From the NCBI RefSeq assembly GCF_036039175.1, contig NZ_JAYXKP010000010.1:10264-74263 (forward strand): a stretch of DNA of 64,000 bases, given 5' to 3'. Below are positions 1-7,288 of the stretch, piece by piece; position 1 is the first letter of the stretch, and every line of letters begins with the position of its first letter. Made by a program: the position numbers and the translations under genes. The notes beneath the pieces were generated by a model, which made no database searches, was not told the origin of the DNA, and saw nothing but the letters and a program-made list of their open reading frames with translations. Origin of the DNA: Marinilactibacillus sp036039175 (GTDB lineage Bacteria; Bacillota; Bacilli; Lactobacillales; Carnobacteriaceae_A).

Positions 1-95
1 AACACGGACCTCAATTAAACGATGCGATTGAACTGCTTGGAAGAGACCGTTCTATTGAACACGTTGAAAAAGCAAAAAGCTTACTACCAGAATAA
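1..95 (+). CDS. gltX: Glutamyl-tRNA synthetase, C-terminal end (partial)
   Basis: The window opens inside a reading frame (third frame) that ends with TAA at 93-95. The 30 visible residues begin HGPQLNDAIELLGRD and resemble the end of Firmicute GltX, which has a conserved THGPEL..SIELLGK segment in the tRNA-anticodon-binding domain. Its place just before a Cys T-box and cysS agrees with the gltX-(cysE)-cysS order of related bacteria. Only the tail is visible, so catalytic motifs cannot be checked. The cysE gene found here in Bacillus is absent between this gene and cysS. Confidence 0.75.
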   Translation, partial: HGPQLNDAIELLGRDRSIEHVEKAKSLLPE

Positions 96-104
96 ATACA
101 GCCA

Positions 105-353
105 AAAATCAAGATAAGAAAAGTAGTTTGAAAGTAGCCTTCAGAAAGCCTGAGTAGATGTGAACAGGTGGCGGACTTTCAAATGAAGTGCCTCTTTGAA
201 TTAAATCATCGAATCTGACTATTTAAGTAGATGATTTCGATTTATCTCCGTTAAAAGATAGAAAGGGAAAGGTCTTTTTCAAAGAGTCTTTCTGAAAAAA
301 AGTGGAACCACGTATTTGGCGTCTTTTATAGAAGCTGAATGCGTGGTTTTTTG
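105..353 (+). promoter_or_regulatory. T-box leader (Cys) upstream of cysS
   Basis: The 307-base gap between gltX and cysS holds a T-box leader. At 301-312 AGTGGAACCACG is the T-box core (family consensus close to AGGGTGGNACCGCG). AACCACG (306-312) pairs with CGTGGTT (342-348), followed by six T, as the intrinsic terminator; the same AACCACG arm belongs to the competing antiterminator. A TGC triplet at 189-191 lies in the Stem I region after GAA and is a plausible cysteine specifier codon. Uncharged tRNA-Cys should therefore promote read-through into cysS. The specifier assignment is inference. Confidence 0.85.
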
Positions 354-402
354 GTAGACTGGAAATGAAAAAAGAACAAGTAGGTTGGGAGGAGCCAGAT
401 AG

Positions 403-1824
403 ATGATTGAATTATATAATACATTATCAAATCAGAAAGAACGGTTTGAGCCACTTCAGGAAAATAAAGTGAGCATGTATGTTTGTGGACCCACTGTCTA
501 CAACTATATCCATATTGGAAATGCAAGAAGCACGGTTGCTTTCGACACGATTAGACGATACTTTGAATACCGAGGATATGAGGTTAATTATGTATCGAAC
601 TTTACAGATGTTGACGATAAAATCATAAAAGCTGCTGAAGAGCTTAAGTTGACTGCTCCAGAAGTAGCGGATCGCTTTATTGAAGCGTACTATGAAGATA
701 CAGAAGCTTTACATGTGAAAAGAGCTACACATGCACCAAGAGTAATGGATAATATCCAGGAAATTATTCAATTTATTGAGGTACTGATTGAAAAAGGATT
801 TGCCTATCAAACAGACGGAGATGTTTATTATCGAACCAGAAAGTTTGAAGGCTATGGGAAATTGAGTGGGATATCAGTAGACGACTTGGAATTGGGCGCC
901 AGTAACAGATTAGAAGAATCAGAAAATATGAAAAAAGAAGATCCTCTTGATTTTGCACTATGGAAGTCAGCTAAAGGAGAAGAAATTAGTTGGACATCTC
1001 CATGGGGAGAAGGTCGTCCGGGTTGGCATATCGAATGTTCAGTCATGGCTACAAAGTATCTTGGAAATACAATTGATATTCACGCAGGGGGACAGGATCT
1101 GACATTTCCGCATCATGAGAACGAAATTGCACAATCAGAAGCGAAAACTGGAGAACCTTTTGCGAAGTACTGGCTACACAATGGTTTCGTGACGATGAAC
1201 GAAGAAAAAATGAGTAAGTCGCTGGGAAACTTTGTTTTAGTGCATGATCTTAAGAAAATTCATGATCCTCAAGTACTAAGGTTTTTCTTGTCTACCGTAC
1301 ACTACCGCCATCCAATCAACTATACGGATGAGACGATTCATGAAGCAAAGTCTAATCTAACAAGAATCCAAACGGCCTATGCAAATGCTAGCCACCGTAT
1401 TGAACAAGCAGAAGAATCTTTAGAAGATGATACAAGCCAGATTCAAAAATGGAAAGACCTGGTTCAACAGTTTGAAAAGCATATGGATGACGATTTCCAG
1501 GCACAAAATGGTATCACAGATGTATATGAAATGATTAGAAACTTAAATGTCTACCTTGAACAAAAGCAAGTATCCAAAAAAGTTTTGGCATTTGCTATGA
1601 AGCATCTAGAAGAAGTTCTAGCTATATTTGGGATACAATTAGACTTAGTGATTGATACAGAACTTCTGGATAAAGAAGTTGAAGAGTTAATTGAAGAAAG
1701 AAATCAGTCTAGGAAAGATAGAAACTTTGCTAGAGCAGATGAAATTAGAGACTTGCTACAAGAAAAAGGCATTTTACTTGAAGATACACCGCAAGGAATT
1801 CGCTGGAAAAGGAAGGAATCCTGA
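403..1824 (+). CDS. cysS: Cysteinyl-tRNA synthetase
   Basis: CysS charges tRNA-Cys with cysteine using ATP. The 473-residue protein has the expected family length. It shows the class I HIGH-type motif HIGN at residues 37-40 in the context CGPTVYNYIHIGNA (zinc Cys28), the second zinc region WHIECSVMA followed by HHENEIAQSEA, and the KMSKS loop in EEKMSKSLGN near residue 270. The C-terminal helical domain carries the usual RNQSRKDRNFARADEIRD segment. GGGAGGAG precedes the ATG. A T-box upstream controls it. Its stop overlaps the mrnC start (TGATG), so the two are probably translationally coupled. Confidence 0.97.
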   Translation: MIELYNTLSNQKERFEPLQENKVSMYVCGPTVYNYIHIGNARSTVAFDTIRRYFEYRGYEVNYVSNFTDVDDKIIKAAEELKLTAPEVADRFIEAYYEDTEALHVKRATHAPRVMDNIQEIIQFIEVLIEKGFAYQTDGDVYYRTRKFEGYGKLSGISVDDLELGASNRLEESENMKKEDPLDFALWKSAKGEEISWTSPWGEGRPGWHIECSVMATKYLGNTIDIHAGGQDLTFPHHENEIAQSEAKTGEPFAKYWLHNGFVTMNEEKMSKSLGNFVLVHDLKKIHDPQVLRFFLSTVHYRHPINYTDETIHEAKSNLTRIQTAYANASHRIEQAEESLEDDTSQIQKWKDLVQQFEKHMDDDFQAQNGITDVYEMIRNLNVYLEQKQVSKKVLAFAMKHLEEVLAIFGIQLDLVIDTELLDKEVEELIEERNQSRKDRNFARADEIRDLLQEKGILLEDTPQGIRWKRKES

Positions 1825-2228
1825 TGAAGGCGAAGGACGCGGAGTTGCTGAACGGACTGGCGCTTGCATACATGGGAGATGCTGCGTATGAACAGTCGAT
1901 AAGAGAGCATTTACTGACAAATGGCCAGACGAAACCAAACCAACTGCACCGCTTGGCAACGAATTATGTATCGGCCAAAGCACAAGCTTGGTTGATTGAA
2001 GAACTGATCGAAGAAGATCGTTTGAATGAAGTTGAAATGGATTTTTACAAAAGAGGGCGTAACGCAAAAAGTTATTCTAAAGCCAAAAATACAGATGGAT
2101 CAACTTACAATAAGTCTTCTGGATTTGAAGCCGTGATGGGATACTTGTATCTGACAAAACAAGAAGATAGATTACACGAATTAATAGAAGTATGTATAAA
2201 AAAAGTCGACAAGACACTCACTCAGTAA
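1824..2228 (+). CDS. mrnC: Mini-ribonuclease III (23S rRNA maturation)
   Basis: Mini-III is an RNase III catalytic domain lacking the dsRNA-binding domain; in Bacillus it makes the final cuts in 23S rRNA precursor. The 134-residue protein shows the RNase III signature LAYMGDAAYEQSIREHLL near the N terminus and a second acidic segment GFEAVMGYLYL near the C terminus. The length is that of Mini-III. The ATG overlaps the cysS stop by one base. The neighbours cysS and rlmB match the conserved Firmicute operon, which supports the assignment. Confidence 0.93.
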   Translation: MKAKDAELLNGLALAYMGDAAYEQSIREHLLTNGQTKPNQLHRLATNYVSAKAQAWLIEELIEEDRLNEVEMDFYKRGRNAKSYSKAKNTDGSTYNKSSGFEAVMGYLYLTKQEDRLHELIEVCIKKVDKTLTQ

Positions 2229-2252
2229 AGTGTCTTGAAAGGAGGAAATCGC

Positions 2253-3158
2253 TTGCCTAAGAATCAAGGTGGTAAAAGACCAGATCGAAATAGGTCTGAC
2301 AAGAATAGACCTGACAGAAACAAGTTTGATAGAAACAAAGTAAAAGGATCTGGTGAACGTAAGCAGAATCGCATTCAGCCAAAGACCGAACCAAAACCAG
2401 AAGTGATTGAGCAAGATATTGCACAAGATGAAATGGTGATTGGAAGAATCCCGGCACTAGAAACGATCAAGTCAAATCGTGATATCAACAAAGTGTTTCT
2501 ACAAGAAGGTTTATCAGGTGGTAAACTAAAAGATATTCAGGAAGAAGCTAAAAAGCGTAAGATACAGTTGAGTTTTGTTCCAAAAAGCAAATTAGATTTA
2601 TTGAGTGATGGTGAGAATCACCAAGGCGTTCTTGTAGCAGCGAGTCCGGTCGCTTATGCTGAAATAGATGACTTATTCGCAGCTGCAAAAGCAAAAGACG
2701 AAGTTCCGTTCTTTGTATTGTTAGATGGAATAGAAGATCCACACAATTTAGGATCCATCATGAGAACCGCAGATGCCGCAGGTGTTCACGGAATTATTAT
2801 TCCTAAACGCCGTGCAGTCGGTTTAACTTCTACTGTTGCAAAAGCAGCAACCGGAGCCATTGAACATGTACCTGTCGTACGCGTAACTAATCTTGTTCAA
2901 ACCATTGAAGAACTGAAAGAACGTGGATTATGGATTTTCGGAACAGATATGAACGGAACGGATTATAGACGATGGGAAGTAGAGGCACCGATTGGTTTAG
3001 TAATTGGGAATGAAGGAAAAGGGCTGTCTCGTCTTGTTAAAGAAAAAGTAGACGAAACATTAACGATTCCTATGACAGGACATGTGCAAAGTTTGAATGC
3101 AAGTGTGGCTTCCAGCTTATTAATGTACGAAGTATTCCGTAAAAGAAACGCCTTGTAA
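2253..3158 (+). CDS. rlmB: 23S rRNA (guanosine-2'-O-)-methyltransferase RlmB
   Basis: This SpoU/TrmH-family SAM methyltransferase methylates the 2'-OH of a conserved 23S guanosine. I chose the TTG at 2253, seven bases after AAAGGAGG (2238-2245); a TTG at 2235 would put the Shine-Dalgarno inside the gene. The first ~50 residues are a basic low-complexity tail with RPDRN/KFDRNK-like repeats. A substrate-binding domain (about 65-140) and the SpoU knot domain follow, with LLDGIEDPHNLGSIMRTADAA, NEGKGLS and SLNASVASSLLMYE motifs. It lies between mrnC and rae1 in the same operon. Confidence 0.93.
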   Translation: MPKNQGGKRPDRNRSDKNRPDRNKFDRNKVKGSGERKQNRIQPKTEPKPEVIEQDIAQDEMVIGRIPALETIKSNRDINKVFLQEGLSGGKLKDIQEEAKKRKIQLSFVPKSKLDLLSDGENHQGVLVAASPVAYAEIDDLFAAAKAKDEVPFFVLLDGIEDPHNLGSIMRTADAAGVHGIIIPKRRAVGLTSTVAKAATGAIEHVPVVRVTNLVQTIEELKERGLWIFGTDMNGTDYRRWEVEAPIGLVIGNEGKGLSRLVKEKVDETLTIPMTGHVQSLNASVASSLLMYEVFRKRNAL

Positions 3159-3188
3159 GAAATTGATTCAGAGGAAGGGAGGCGCGCG

Positions 3189-3734
3189 ATGAAAAAAGAA
3201 CTGCTTTACGTAGATGGGTATAACATGATCGGAGCTTGGCCAGAATTGGTAAAGCTTAAAAAAATCGATAAAATGGCAGATGCAAGAGATCAATTACTTC
3301 ATGAACTAAGTAATTATGCAAAGTATCAGGGAGTAGAAGTCAGAATCATATTTGATGCTCAGCTCGTTCCTGGGATTCAGCAAAGGTATGATAAGTACGA
3401 TGTCGTTGTCATCTTTACAAGTGAAGGCGAGACCGCTGATAGTTATATCGAAAGATCGGTTGGAGAAGAGAACTTATTGATTACGAATGTATCTGTAGCT
3501 ACTTCTGACCTTGCAGAGCAATGGATTGTTTTCCAAAAAGGTGCAGCTAGAAAATCAGCTATAGAATTATACAAAGAGTTAAACCGAGTCAAAAAGAACA
3601 TCGCTTTAGATGCAACCTTATACAAGATGCAGCAGTATCGGCGTAACTCCCCTCTGAAAGAAGAAGATGAGAAAAGGCTGAAAGAGTTTTATCAAAAGTT
3701 GATTCAAAACGAGCACCCAAAAGATTTTTTATGA
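3189..3734 (+). CDS. rae1: Ribosome-associated NYN-domain endoribonuclease Rae1 (YacP)
   Basis: The protein is a 181-residue NYN/PIN-like nuclease. In B. subtilis, Rae1 (YacP) cleaves certain mRNAs in the ribosomal A site. Acidic residues expected of the fold appear in YVDGYNMIGAWP at the N terminus, IIFDAQ, ADSYIERSV and VATSDLAEQ. AGGGAGGCGCGCG precedes the ATG. It ends the cysS operon and is followed by an intrinsic terminator. Function is inferred from family and gene order. Confidence 0.9.
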   Translation: MKKELLYVDGYNMIGAWPELVKLKKIDKMADARDQLLHELSNYAKYQGVEVRIIFDAQLVPGIQQRYDKYDVVVIFTSEGETADSYIERSVGEENLLITNVSVATSDLAEQWIVFQKGAARKSAIELYKELNRVKKNIALDATLYKMQQYRRNSPLKEEDEKRLKEFYQKLIQNEHPKDFL

Positions 3735-3750
3735 ATGTGAATAAAATGTG

Positions 3751-3784
3751 AAAAAGAAGTCCTTTTAAAGGGCTTCTTTTTTTT
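3751..3784 (+). terminator. Intrinsic terminator after rae1
   Basis: AAGAAG (3754-3759) with following TCC pairs with GGGCTTCTT (3770-3778), and a T tract runs to 3784. It closes the cysS-mrnC-rlmB-rae1 operon. The rest of 3785-3990 is AT-rich with candidate TATAAT boxes at 3923 and a GAACG/CGTTC inverted repeat (about 3938-3966) just before sigH. Confidence 0.85.
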
Positions 3785-3990
3785 GGAAAACATTTATGAA
3801 AACGGATCAAAACAATGACGTTCAGAATTTCCTAATTTGTTGTATTTAAATATATGTGAGTTAGGTAAAAAAAGATTGAAAAACAGAGAAAATCTTCGTT
3901 AAAAATAGAAGAGTTATGGCAATATAATATTGTATAAGAACGTTTCTCATCTAATGCGAGCGTTCCATTACAGAAAGGGGTATTAAGACA

Positions 3991-4620
3991 ATGCTGGATC
4001 AGCAAAATGGACAGTTACGTAGAAGGAGAATCAAACCAGAGGAGCATATCAATGAGACGTTGATATTTATGGTGCAACACGTCGACGAAAGTCGGTTCAG
4101 TGAATTGTTTGAAAGATGTAAACCCCTCTTTTACAGATCAATTAGAAAGAGATTTATTAGAGGATATGACCAAGATGATTTATGGCAAGAAGCTTGTGAA
4201 TGTTTTGTAGAAGCAACGAGGAAATATGAAAGAGACCGCGGTATGAGTTTTAGCCAATACGTCTCATTGTGTTTGGATAATCATTTTAATCGACTGAGCA
4301 GGTGGAACAACGCCTTGAAGAGAAAGTCTAATAAAGAAGCTTTATCGTTAGATGGTATTGTTGAGCAAAAGGGCAATCAAGTAATGGGTACAGCCAAATC
4401 ACTGTCCCCATCAGAGTGGATTCTCATGCAAGAGTCTATGGCGGAGTACCAAGAAGCTTTATCTGGATTTGAGAAAATTGTCAGTATGCTTTATATGAGT
4501 GGATATAATTATGATGAAATTGCAACTAGTCTGCGGTGTTCAAGAGAAAAAGCGATGAATGCAAAACACAGATGCAGTCAGAAATACAAAGAATTGTTTT
4601 TTAAAAAATCGCTCACTTGA
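3991..4620 (+). CDS. sigH: SigH-family RNA polymerase sigma factor
   Basis: The 209-residue sigma-70-family protein lacks region 1. Region 2 covers about residues 30-100 (RCKPLFYRSI, YDQDDLWQEACECFVEA, RGMSFSQYV) and region 4 is a C-terminal helix-turn-helix (YNYDEIATSLRCSREKAMNAKHR). The position between rae1 and rpmG-secE-nusG is that of Bacillus sigH. In non-sporulating Lactobacillales, SigH/ComX-type factors drive competence genes, so that is the likelier role here; no target promoter is visible. GAAAGGGG lies ten bases upstream of the ATG. Confidence 0.8.
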   Translation: MLDQQNGQLRRRRIKPEEHINETLIFMVQHVDESRFSELFERCKPLFYRSIRKRFIRGYDQDDLWQEACECFVEATRKYERDRGMSFSQYVSLCLDNHFNRLSRWNNALKRKSNKEALSLDGIVEQKGNQVMGTAKSLSPSEWILMQESMAEYQEALSGFEKIVSMLYMSGYNYDEIATSLRCSREKAMNAKHRCSQKYKELFFKKSLT

Positions 4621-4645
4621 AAAAAGGCAGGTGACTGTTTTACTC
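4611..4645. terminator. Weak convergent hairpin between sigH and the EetB-like gene
   Basis: TCACTTG pairs with CAGGTGA (one wobble) across an A-rich loop, overlapping the sigH stop and followed by TGTTTT. The two flanking genes converge here, so it may terminate both. The T tract is short. Confidence 0.4.
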
Positions 4646-4647
4646 GG

Positions 4648-5175
4648 TCATTCCTCATACTGACGACGGAAGCGATGAATAATAGATGTTTTGTCCATCA
4701 AGAAATTTGCCGAGATTCCAATGGCAATACCAGATAAGATGCCCATAAAAGATAGTACAGGCAGGTACAGAAGAACCGTCCATGTTTGAGCAATAAAACT
4801 GGCAACGAATAATTGGCCTAAATTATGTAAAATACCACCAGTAGCACTTACTCCAATGATGCTGACTTTTTTACCACCAGTAGTTTCAACAAAGACCATC
4901 CCTAAAAAGCTAAGTATAGCTCCTGCTGCACTGTAGAGGAGTGTAGAAATTGTTCCGCCTAGCAAAGTTGTCATCAACAAGCGCATGCCAACAACCTTCA
5001 TACTATCTTTAAAAGGAAGGGTATAGATTGCGACGATGGTGATCAAATTGGCTATACCAAGTTTAGCACCTGGAGCGAATGCAAAAGGAAATGGAATACT
5101 TCGCTCTATAAGCCCTAAAATAACCGCTTGAGCAGAAAGTAAAGATATATAAATGAGTTTTTGAGTTTTAGTCAT
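4648..5175 (-). CDS. Gx transporter family membrane protein (EetB-like)
   Basis: The 175-residue, five-to-six-helix membrane protein resembles the heptaprenyl-diphosphate-synthase component I / Gx transporter family (PF07456), with a PGAKLGIANLITIVA segment and glycine-rich helices (GGTISTLLYSAAGAILSFLG). The family includes EetB of the flavin-based extracellular electron transfer locus of Listeria and relatives and is thought to resemble ECF S-components. No eetA, ndh2, dmk or flavin transferase gene lies nearby, so the role is open. It is the only gene opposing the cluster in this part and interrupts the usual sigH-rpmG junction. Confidence 0.7.
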   Translation of the reverse strand: MTKTQKLIYISLLSAQAVILGLIERSIPFPFAFAPGAKLGIANLITIVAIYTLPFKDSMKVVGMRLLMTTLLGGTISTLLYSAAGAILSFLGMVFVETTGGKKVSIIGVSATGGILHNLGQLFVASFIAQTWTVLLYLPVLSFMGILSGIAIGISANFLMDKTSIIHRFRRQYEE

Positions 5176-5376
5176 AAAAAAACGTCCTTCGAATAAGCAT
5201 TTATGTAAGGCTATTGTGCCATAGATTAGAAGCTTCTTCTATAGAAAGATATAAATTAAAACAAACTTGATTTGTTCTTATACATAAACGTCTGTTTCTA
5301 GACACAACTGAAGTGCCTATACATAAAATCATATACTCCATATAAGAAAAAGAATACGTAGAGTCTAAAGTAGTGG

Positions 5377-5405
5377 TTGACTAACTTATTGATAAACAGT
5401 ATTAT
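5377..5405 (+). promoter_or_regulatory. Sigma-A-type promoter for rpmG-secE
   Basis: TTGACT (5377-5382), 17-base spacer, TATTAT (5400-5405), 69 bases before rpmG. The leader contains a GTTGC/GCAAC hairpin at about 5428-5445. The rest of 5176-5376 is AT-rich and also serves as upstream region of the divergent EetB-like gene. Confidence 0.7.
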
Positions 5406-5474
5406 TTAGATTGGTACGCAGTGAAGTTGCGTTTTAGAGCAACCGTGGGAAAAAAGAAACGAGGAACAGAAAAT

Positions 5475-5624
5475 ATGCAAAAGAAAATCGTCCTAGCCTG
5501 TACAGAATGTGGTTCAAGAAACTACTCTAAAAACGGCGGATCAAAAGTTCGAACAGAACGACTAGAAGTAAAAAAATACTGTAGTTACTGTTCAAAGCAC
5601 ACATTACACAGAGAAACTAAATAA
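5475..5624 (+). CDS. rpmG: 50S ribosomal protein L33
   Basis: L33 is a small large-subunit protein near the E site. I chose the ATG at 5475 (49 residues, the normal size); a longer frame starting at 5421 would add an unrelated leader. Both zinc-ribbon pairs are present (CTEC and CSYC), so this is the zinc-containing C+ form. Firmicutes often carry a C- paralogue elsewhere. A weak GAGGAAC lies upstream. It precedes secE-nusG as in other Firmicutes. Confidence 0.92.
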   Translation: MQKKIVLACTECGSRNYSKNGGSKVRTERLEVKKYCSYCSKHTLHRETK

Positions 5625-5670
5625 CCTTTAATAAATCAAATGAATCAAATAGTATGGGAGGATGACACCG

Positions 5671-5847
5671 ATGGGTAAAATAAAGAAGTTTTTCGGAGAA
5701 GTGAAATATGAGTTACAAGAAACCACTTGGCCGACGAACAAAGAAATGCGAAAAAATACGTTAACTGTATTTGGAGTTGTAGCATTTTTCAGCGTTTTCT
5801 TTTTTGGAATAGATTCGATCATTACTTTTTTACTGAATTTGATTTAA
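5671..5847 (+). CDS. secE: Preprotein translocase subunit SecE
   Basis: SecE clamps SecY in the SecYEG channel. The 58-residue protein has the short single-helix form of Gram-positives: an amphipathic segment (KKFFGEVKYELQETTWPTNKEM) followed by one membrane helix (about residues 33-56). GGGAGG (5656-5661) sits nine bases before the ATG at 5671; an in-frame ATG at 5662 directly abuts the Shine-Dalgarno and is less likely. The conserved TWP is present. Confidence 0.93.
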   Translation: MGKIKKFFGEVKYELQETTWPTNKEMRKNTLTVFGVVAFFSVFFFGIDSIITFLLNLI

Positions 5848-5891
5848 AAAAAGTTGAATGACTAATTGCAATAGATTATCAGACGTTTAAG

Positions 5892-5900
5892 TGATATAAT
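5892..5900 (+). promoter_or_regulatory. Extended -10 promoter for nusG
   Basis: TGATATAAT (5892-5900) is a TGnTATAAT extended -10 element; no good -35 is present at 17 bases. It lies 45 bases after secE and 120 bases before nusG, and transcription from it would pass the hairpin at 5925-5965. Confidence 0.6.
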
Positions 5901-5924
5901 GCGAATAGATTAAACGAAACGACT

Positions 5925-5965
5925 AAAACCTTCTCAATCGATAACACGTGCAGAAGGTTTTTTAT
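5925..5965 (+). terminator. Terminator-like hairpin in the nusG leader
   Basis: AAAACCTTCT (5925-5934) pairs perfectly with AGAAGGTTTT (5952-5961), with a 17-base loop and a run of T. It lies downstream of the nusG promoter, so it could end the rpmG-secE transcript and also attenuate nusG. Confidence 0.7.
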
Positions 5966-6019
5966 TATGGTTTGGAACAATTGAGGAAAATCAGAAAAAC
6001 AACAAAAAAGGAGAAAGAC

Positions 6020-6574
6020 ATGTCTGAAATTGAATTATCAAAAGCTTGGTATGTACTACACACTTACTCAGGTTACGAAAATAAGGTAAAACAGAATCTA
6101 GAATCTCGTGCGACTAGTATGGGAATGGAACACAACATTTTACAAGTGTTGATTCCGGAAGAACAAACTTATGAGGAAAAAGACGGAGAAACAAAAGTTT
6201 CTACACATAAAACTTTCCCAGGATATGTACTCGTTGAGATGATTATGTCAGATGATGCTTGGTATATCGTACGTAATACTCCCGGTGTAACTGGGTTTGT
6301 TGGGTCACACGGTGCAGGAAGTAAGCCTTCTCCATTGTTACCAGAAGAAGTGGATCAGATCTTGCGTAGTATGGGTATCAATCCTCGTAAAGTAAATATG
6401 GATGTTGAAATTGGCGAACGTGTCAAAATTATCAACGGTGCCTTTTCAGGAATGGAAGGTACAATTACAGAAATCGAGTCTGAAAAAGGTAAAATCAAAG
6501 CGCTCGTTGAAATGTTTGGCCGTGAAACAAACGCTGAACTTGACTATGATCAGATTTCTAAGGTAAAAGATTAA
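6020..6574 (+). CDS. nusG: Transcription termination/antitermination factor NusG
   Basis: NusG binds elongating RNA polymerase and affects pausing and transcription-translation coupling. The 184-residue protein has the NGN domain (AWYVLHTYSGYENKVKQNL ... FPGYVLVEM ... NTPGVTGFVG) and a C-terminal KOW domain (GERVKIINGAFSGMEGTITEI). I chose the ATG at 6020, preceded by AAAGGAG; an upstream extension from 5948 would lie inside the leader hairpin. It has its own promoter and a leader with a terminator-like hairpin. Confidence 0.96.
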   Translation: MSEIELSKAWYVLHTYSGYENKVKQNLESRATSMGMEHNILQVLIPEEQTYEEKDGETKVSTHKTFPGYVLVEMIMSDDAWYIVRNTPGVTGFVGSHGAGSKPSPLLPEEVDQILRSMGINPRKVNMDVEIGERVKIINGAFSGMEGTITEIESEKGKIKALVEMFGRETNAELDYDQISKVKD

Positions 6575-6581
6575 AAAACAT

Positions 6582-6610
6582 TTGACAGATAATCTTTGAA
6601 GGACTATAAT
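6582..6610 (+). promoter_or_regulatory. Consensus promoter for rplK-rplA
   Basis: TTGACA (6582-6587), 17-base spacer, TATAAT (6605-6610): a perfect sigma-A promoter starting eight bases after the nusG stop. Confidence 0.9.
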
Positions 6611-6660
6611 ATATCGGTACGCAAAGTAGGCGATACGCATATTTTGTATGCAAAGAAATA

Positions 6661-6696
6661 GGTGGGAGAGGAAAACTATAACCTCATTTAACCACT
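6661..6696 (+). promoter_or_regulatory. Candidate L1-binding site in the rplK leader
   Basis: GTGGGAGAGG (from 6662) faces ACCTC and AACCAC (ending 6695). GAGG/CCTC and the outer GTGG/CCAC form two short helices separated by an unequal internal loop, the shape of the ribosomal-protein L1 target used for autogenous control of L11-L1 operons. A second copy of the theme lies at 7245-7270. Function is inferred. Confidence 0.6.
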
Positions 6697-6724
6697 CGCG
6701 AAACAAATCAAGGAGGTATGTCTC

Positions 6725-7150
6725 GTGGCAAAGAAAGTCGTAAACCTAGTCAAATTGCAGATTCCTGCAGGGAAAGCTAATCCAGCTCCTCCAGTAGGTC
6801 CAGCACTAGGACAAGCACAAGTAAACATTATGGGATTTTGTAAAGAATTCAACGCGCGTACTGCAGACCAAGCCGGAATGATCATTCCAGTTGTTATCTC
6901 AGTATACGAAGACCGTTCATTTACATTCATCACTAAAACACCACCAGCTGCAGTATTACTTAAAAAAGCTGCCGGCGTTGAGTCTGGTTCTGGTGAACCA
7001 AACACTAAAAAAGTTGCATCTGTAACAAGTGCACAAGTTAAAGAAATTGCTGAAACAAAAATGGAAGACTTAAACGCTGCATCTGTAGAAGCTGCTATGC
7101 GTATGGTCGAAGGTACAGCTCGTAGCATGGGCTTCACTGTTGAAGGTTAA
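6725..7150 (+). CDS. rplK: 50S ribosomal protein L11
   Basis: L11 binds the GTPase-associated region of 23S rRNA and is needed for RelA activation and thiostrepton binding. The 141-residue product shows the proline-rich PAGKANPAPPVGPALGQ N-terminal segment and the C-terminal rRNA-binding domain (SGSGEPNTKKVASVT ... AARSMGF-like end). GTG start with AGGAGGT seven bases upstream. First gene of the L11-L1 unit. Confidence 0.97.
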   Translation: MAKKVVNLVKLQIPAGKANPAPPVGPALGQAQVNIMGFCKEFNARTADQAGMIIPVVISVYEDRSFTFITKTPPAAVLLKKAAGVESGSGEPNTKKVASVTSAQVKEIAETKMEDLNAASVEAAMRMVEGTARSMGFTVEG

Positions 7151-7158
7151 TTAAAACC

Positions 7159-7210
7159 CTACAACTCTAAGCTCTTGCTGTCTCCAGAGTTGTAGTCGTG
7201 AGTTGTTTTT
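7159..7210 (+). promoter_or_regulatory. Structured rplK-rplA spacer with alternative hairpins
   Basis: CTACAACTCT (7159-7168) pairs perfectly with AGAGTTGTAG (7186-7195). A second copy of GAGTTGT at 7200-7206, followed by five T, could pair with the same ACAACTC to give a terminator. The two pairings exclude each other, so this may tune L1 relative to L11 expression. Confidence 0.5.
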
Positions 7211-7244
7211 AAACGATTCACTCAGCTACTTCTAAGGAGAACAA

Positions 7245-7270
7245 GTGGGAGGTTAAGCCGTTAATACCAC
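7245..7270 (+). promoter_or_regulatory. Candidate L1-binding site before rplA
   Basis: GTGGGAGG (from 7245) and TACCAC (ending 7270) repeat the motif seen in the rplK leader, with outer GTGG/CCAC pairing. It lies directly upstream of the rplA AAGGAGG, so L1 binding could block translation of its own gene. Confidence 0.6.
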
Positions 7271-7288
7271 AACAAGGAGGAAATAATC

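Noticed and set aside
6688..7137. 149-residue open frame antisense to rplK
   Set aside because: Mirror of the biased codon use of rplK; no ribosome binding site and the product resembles nothing.
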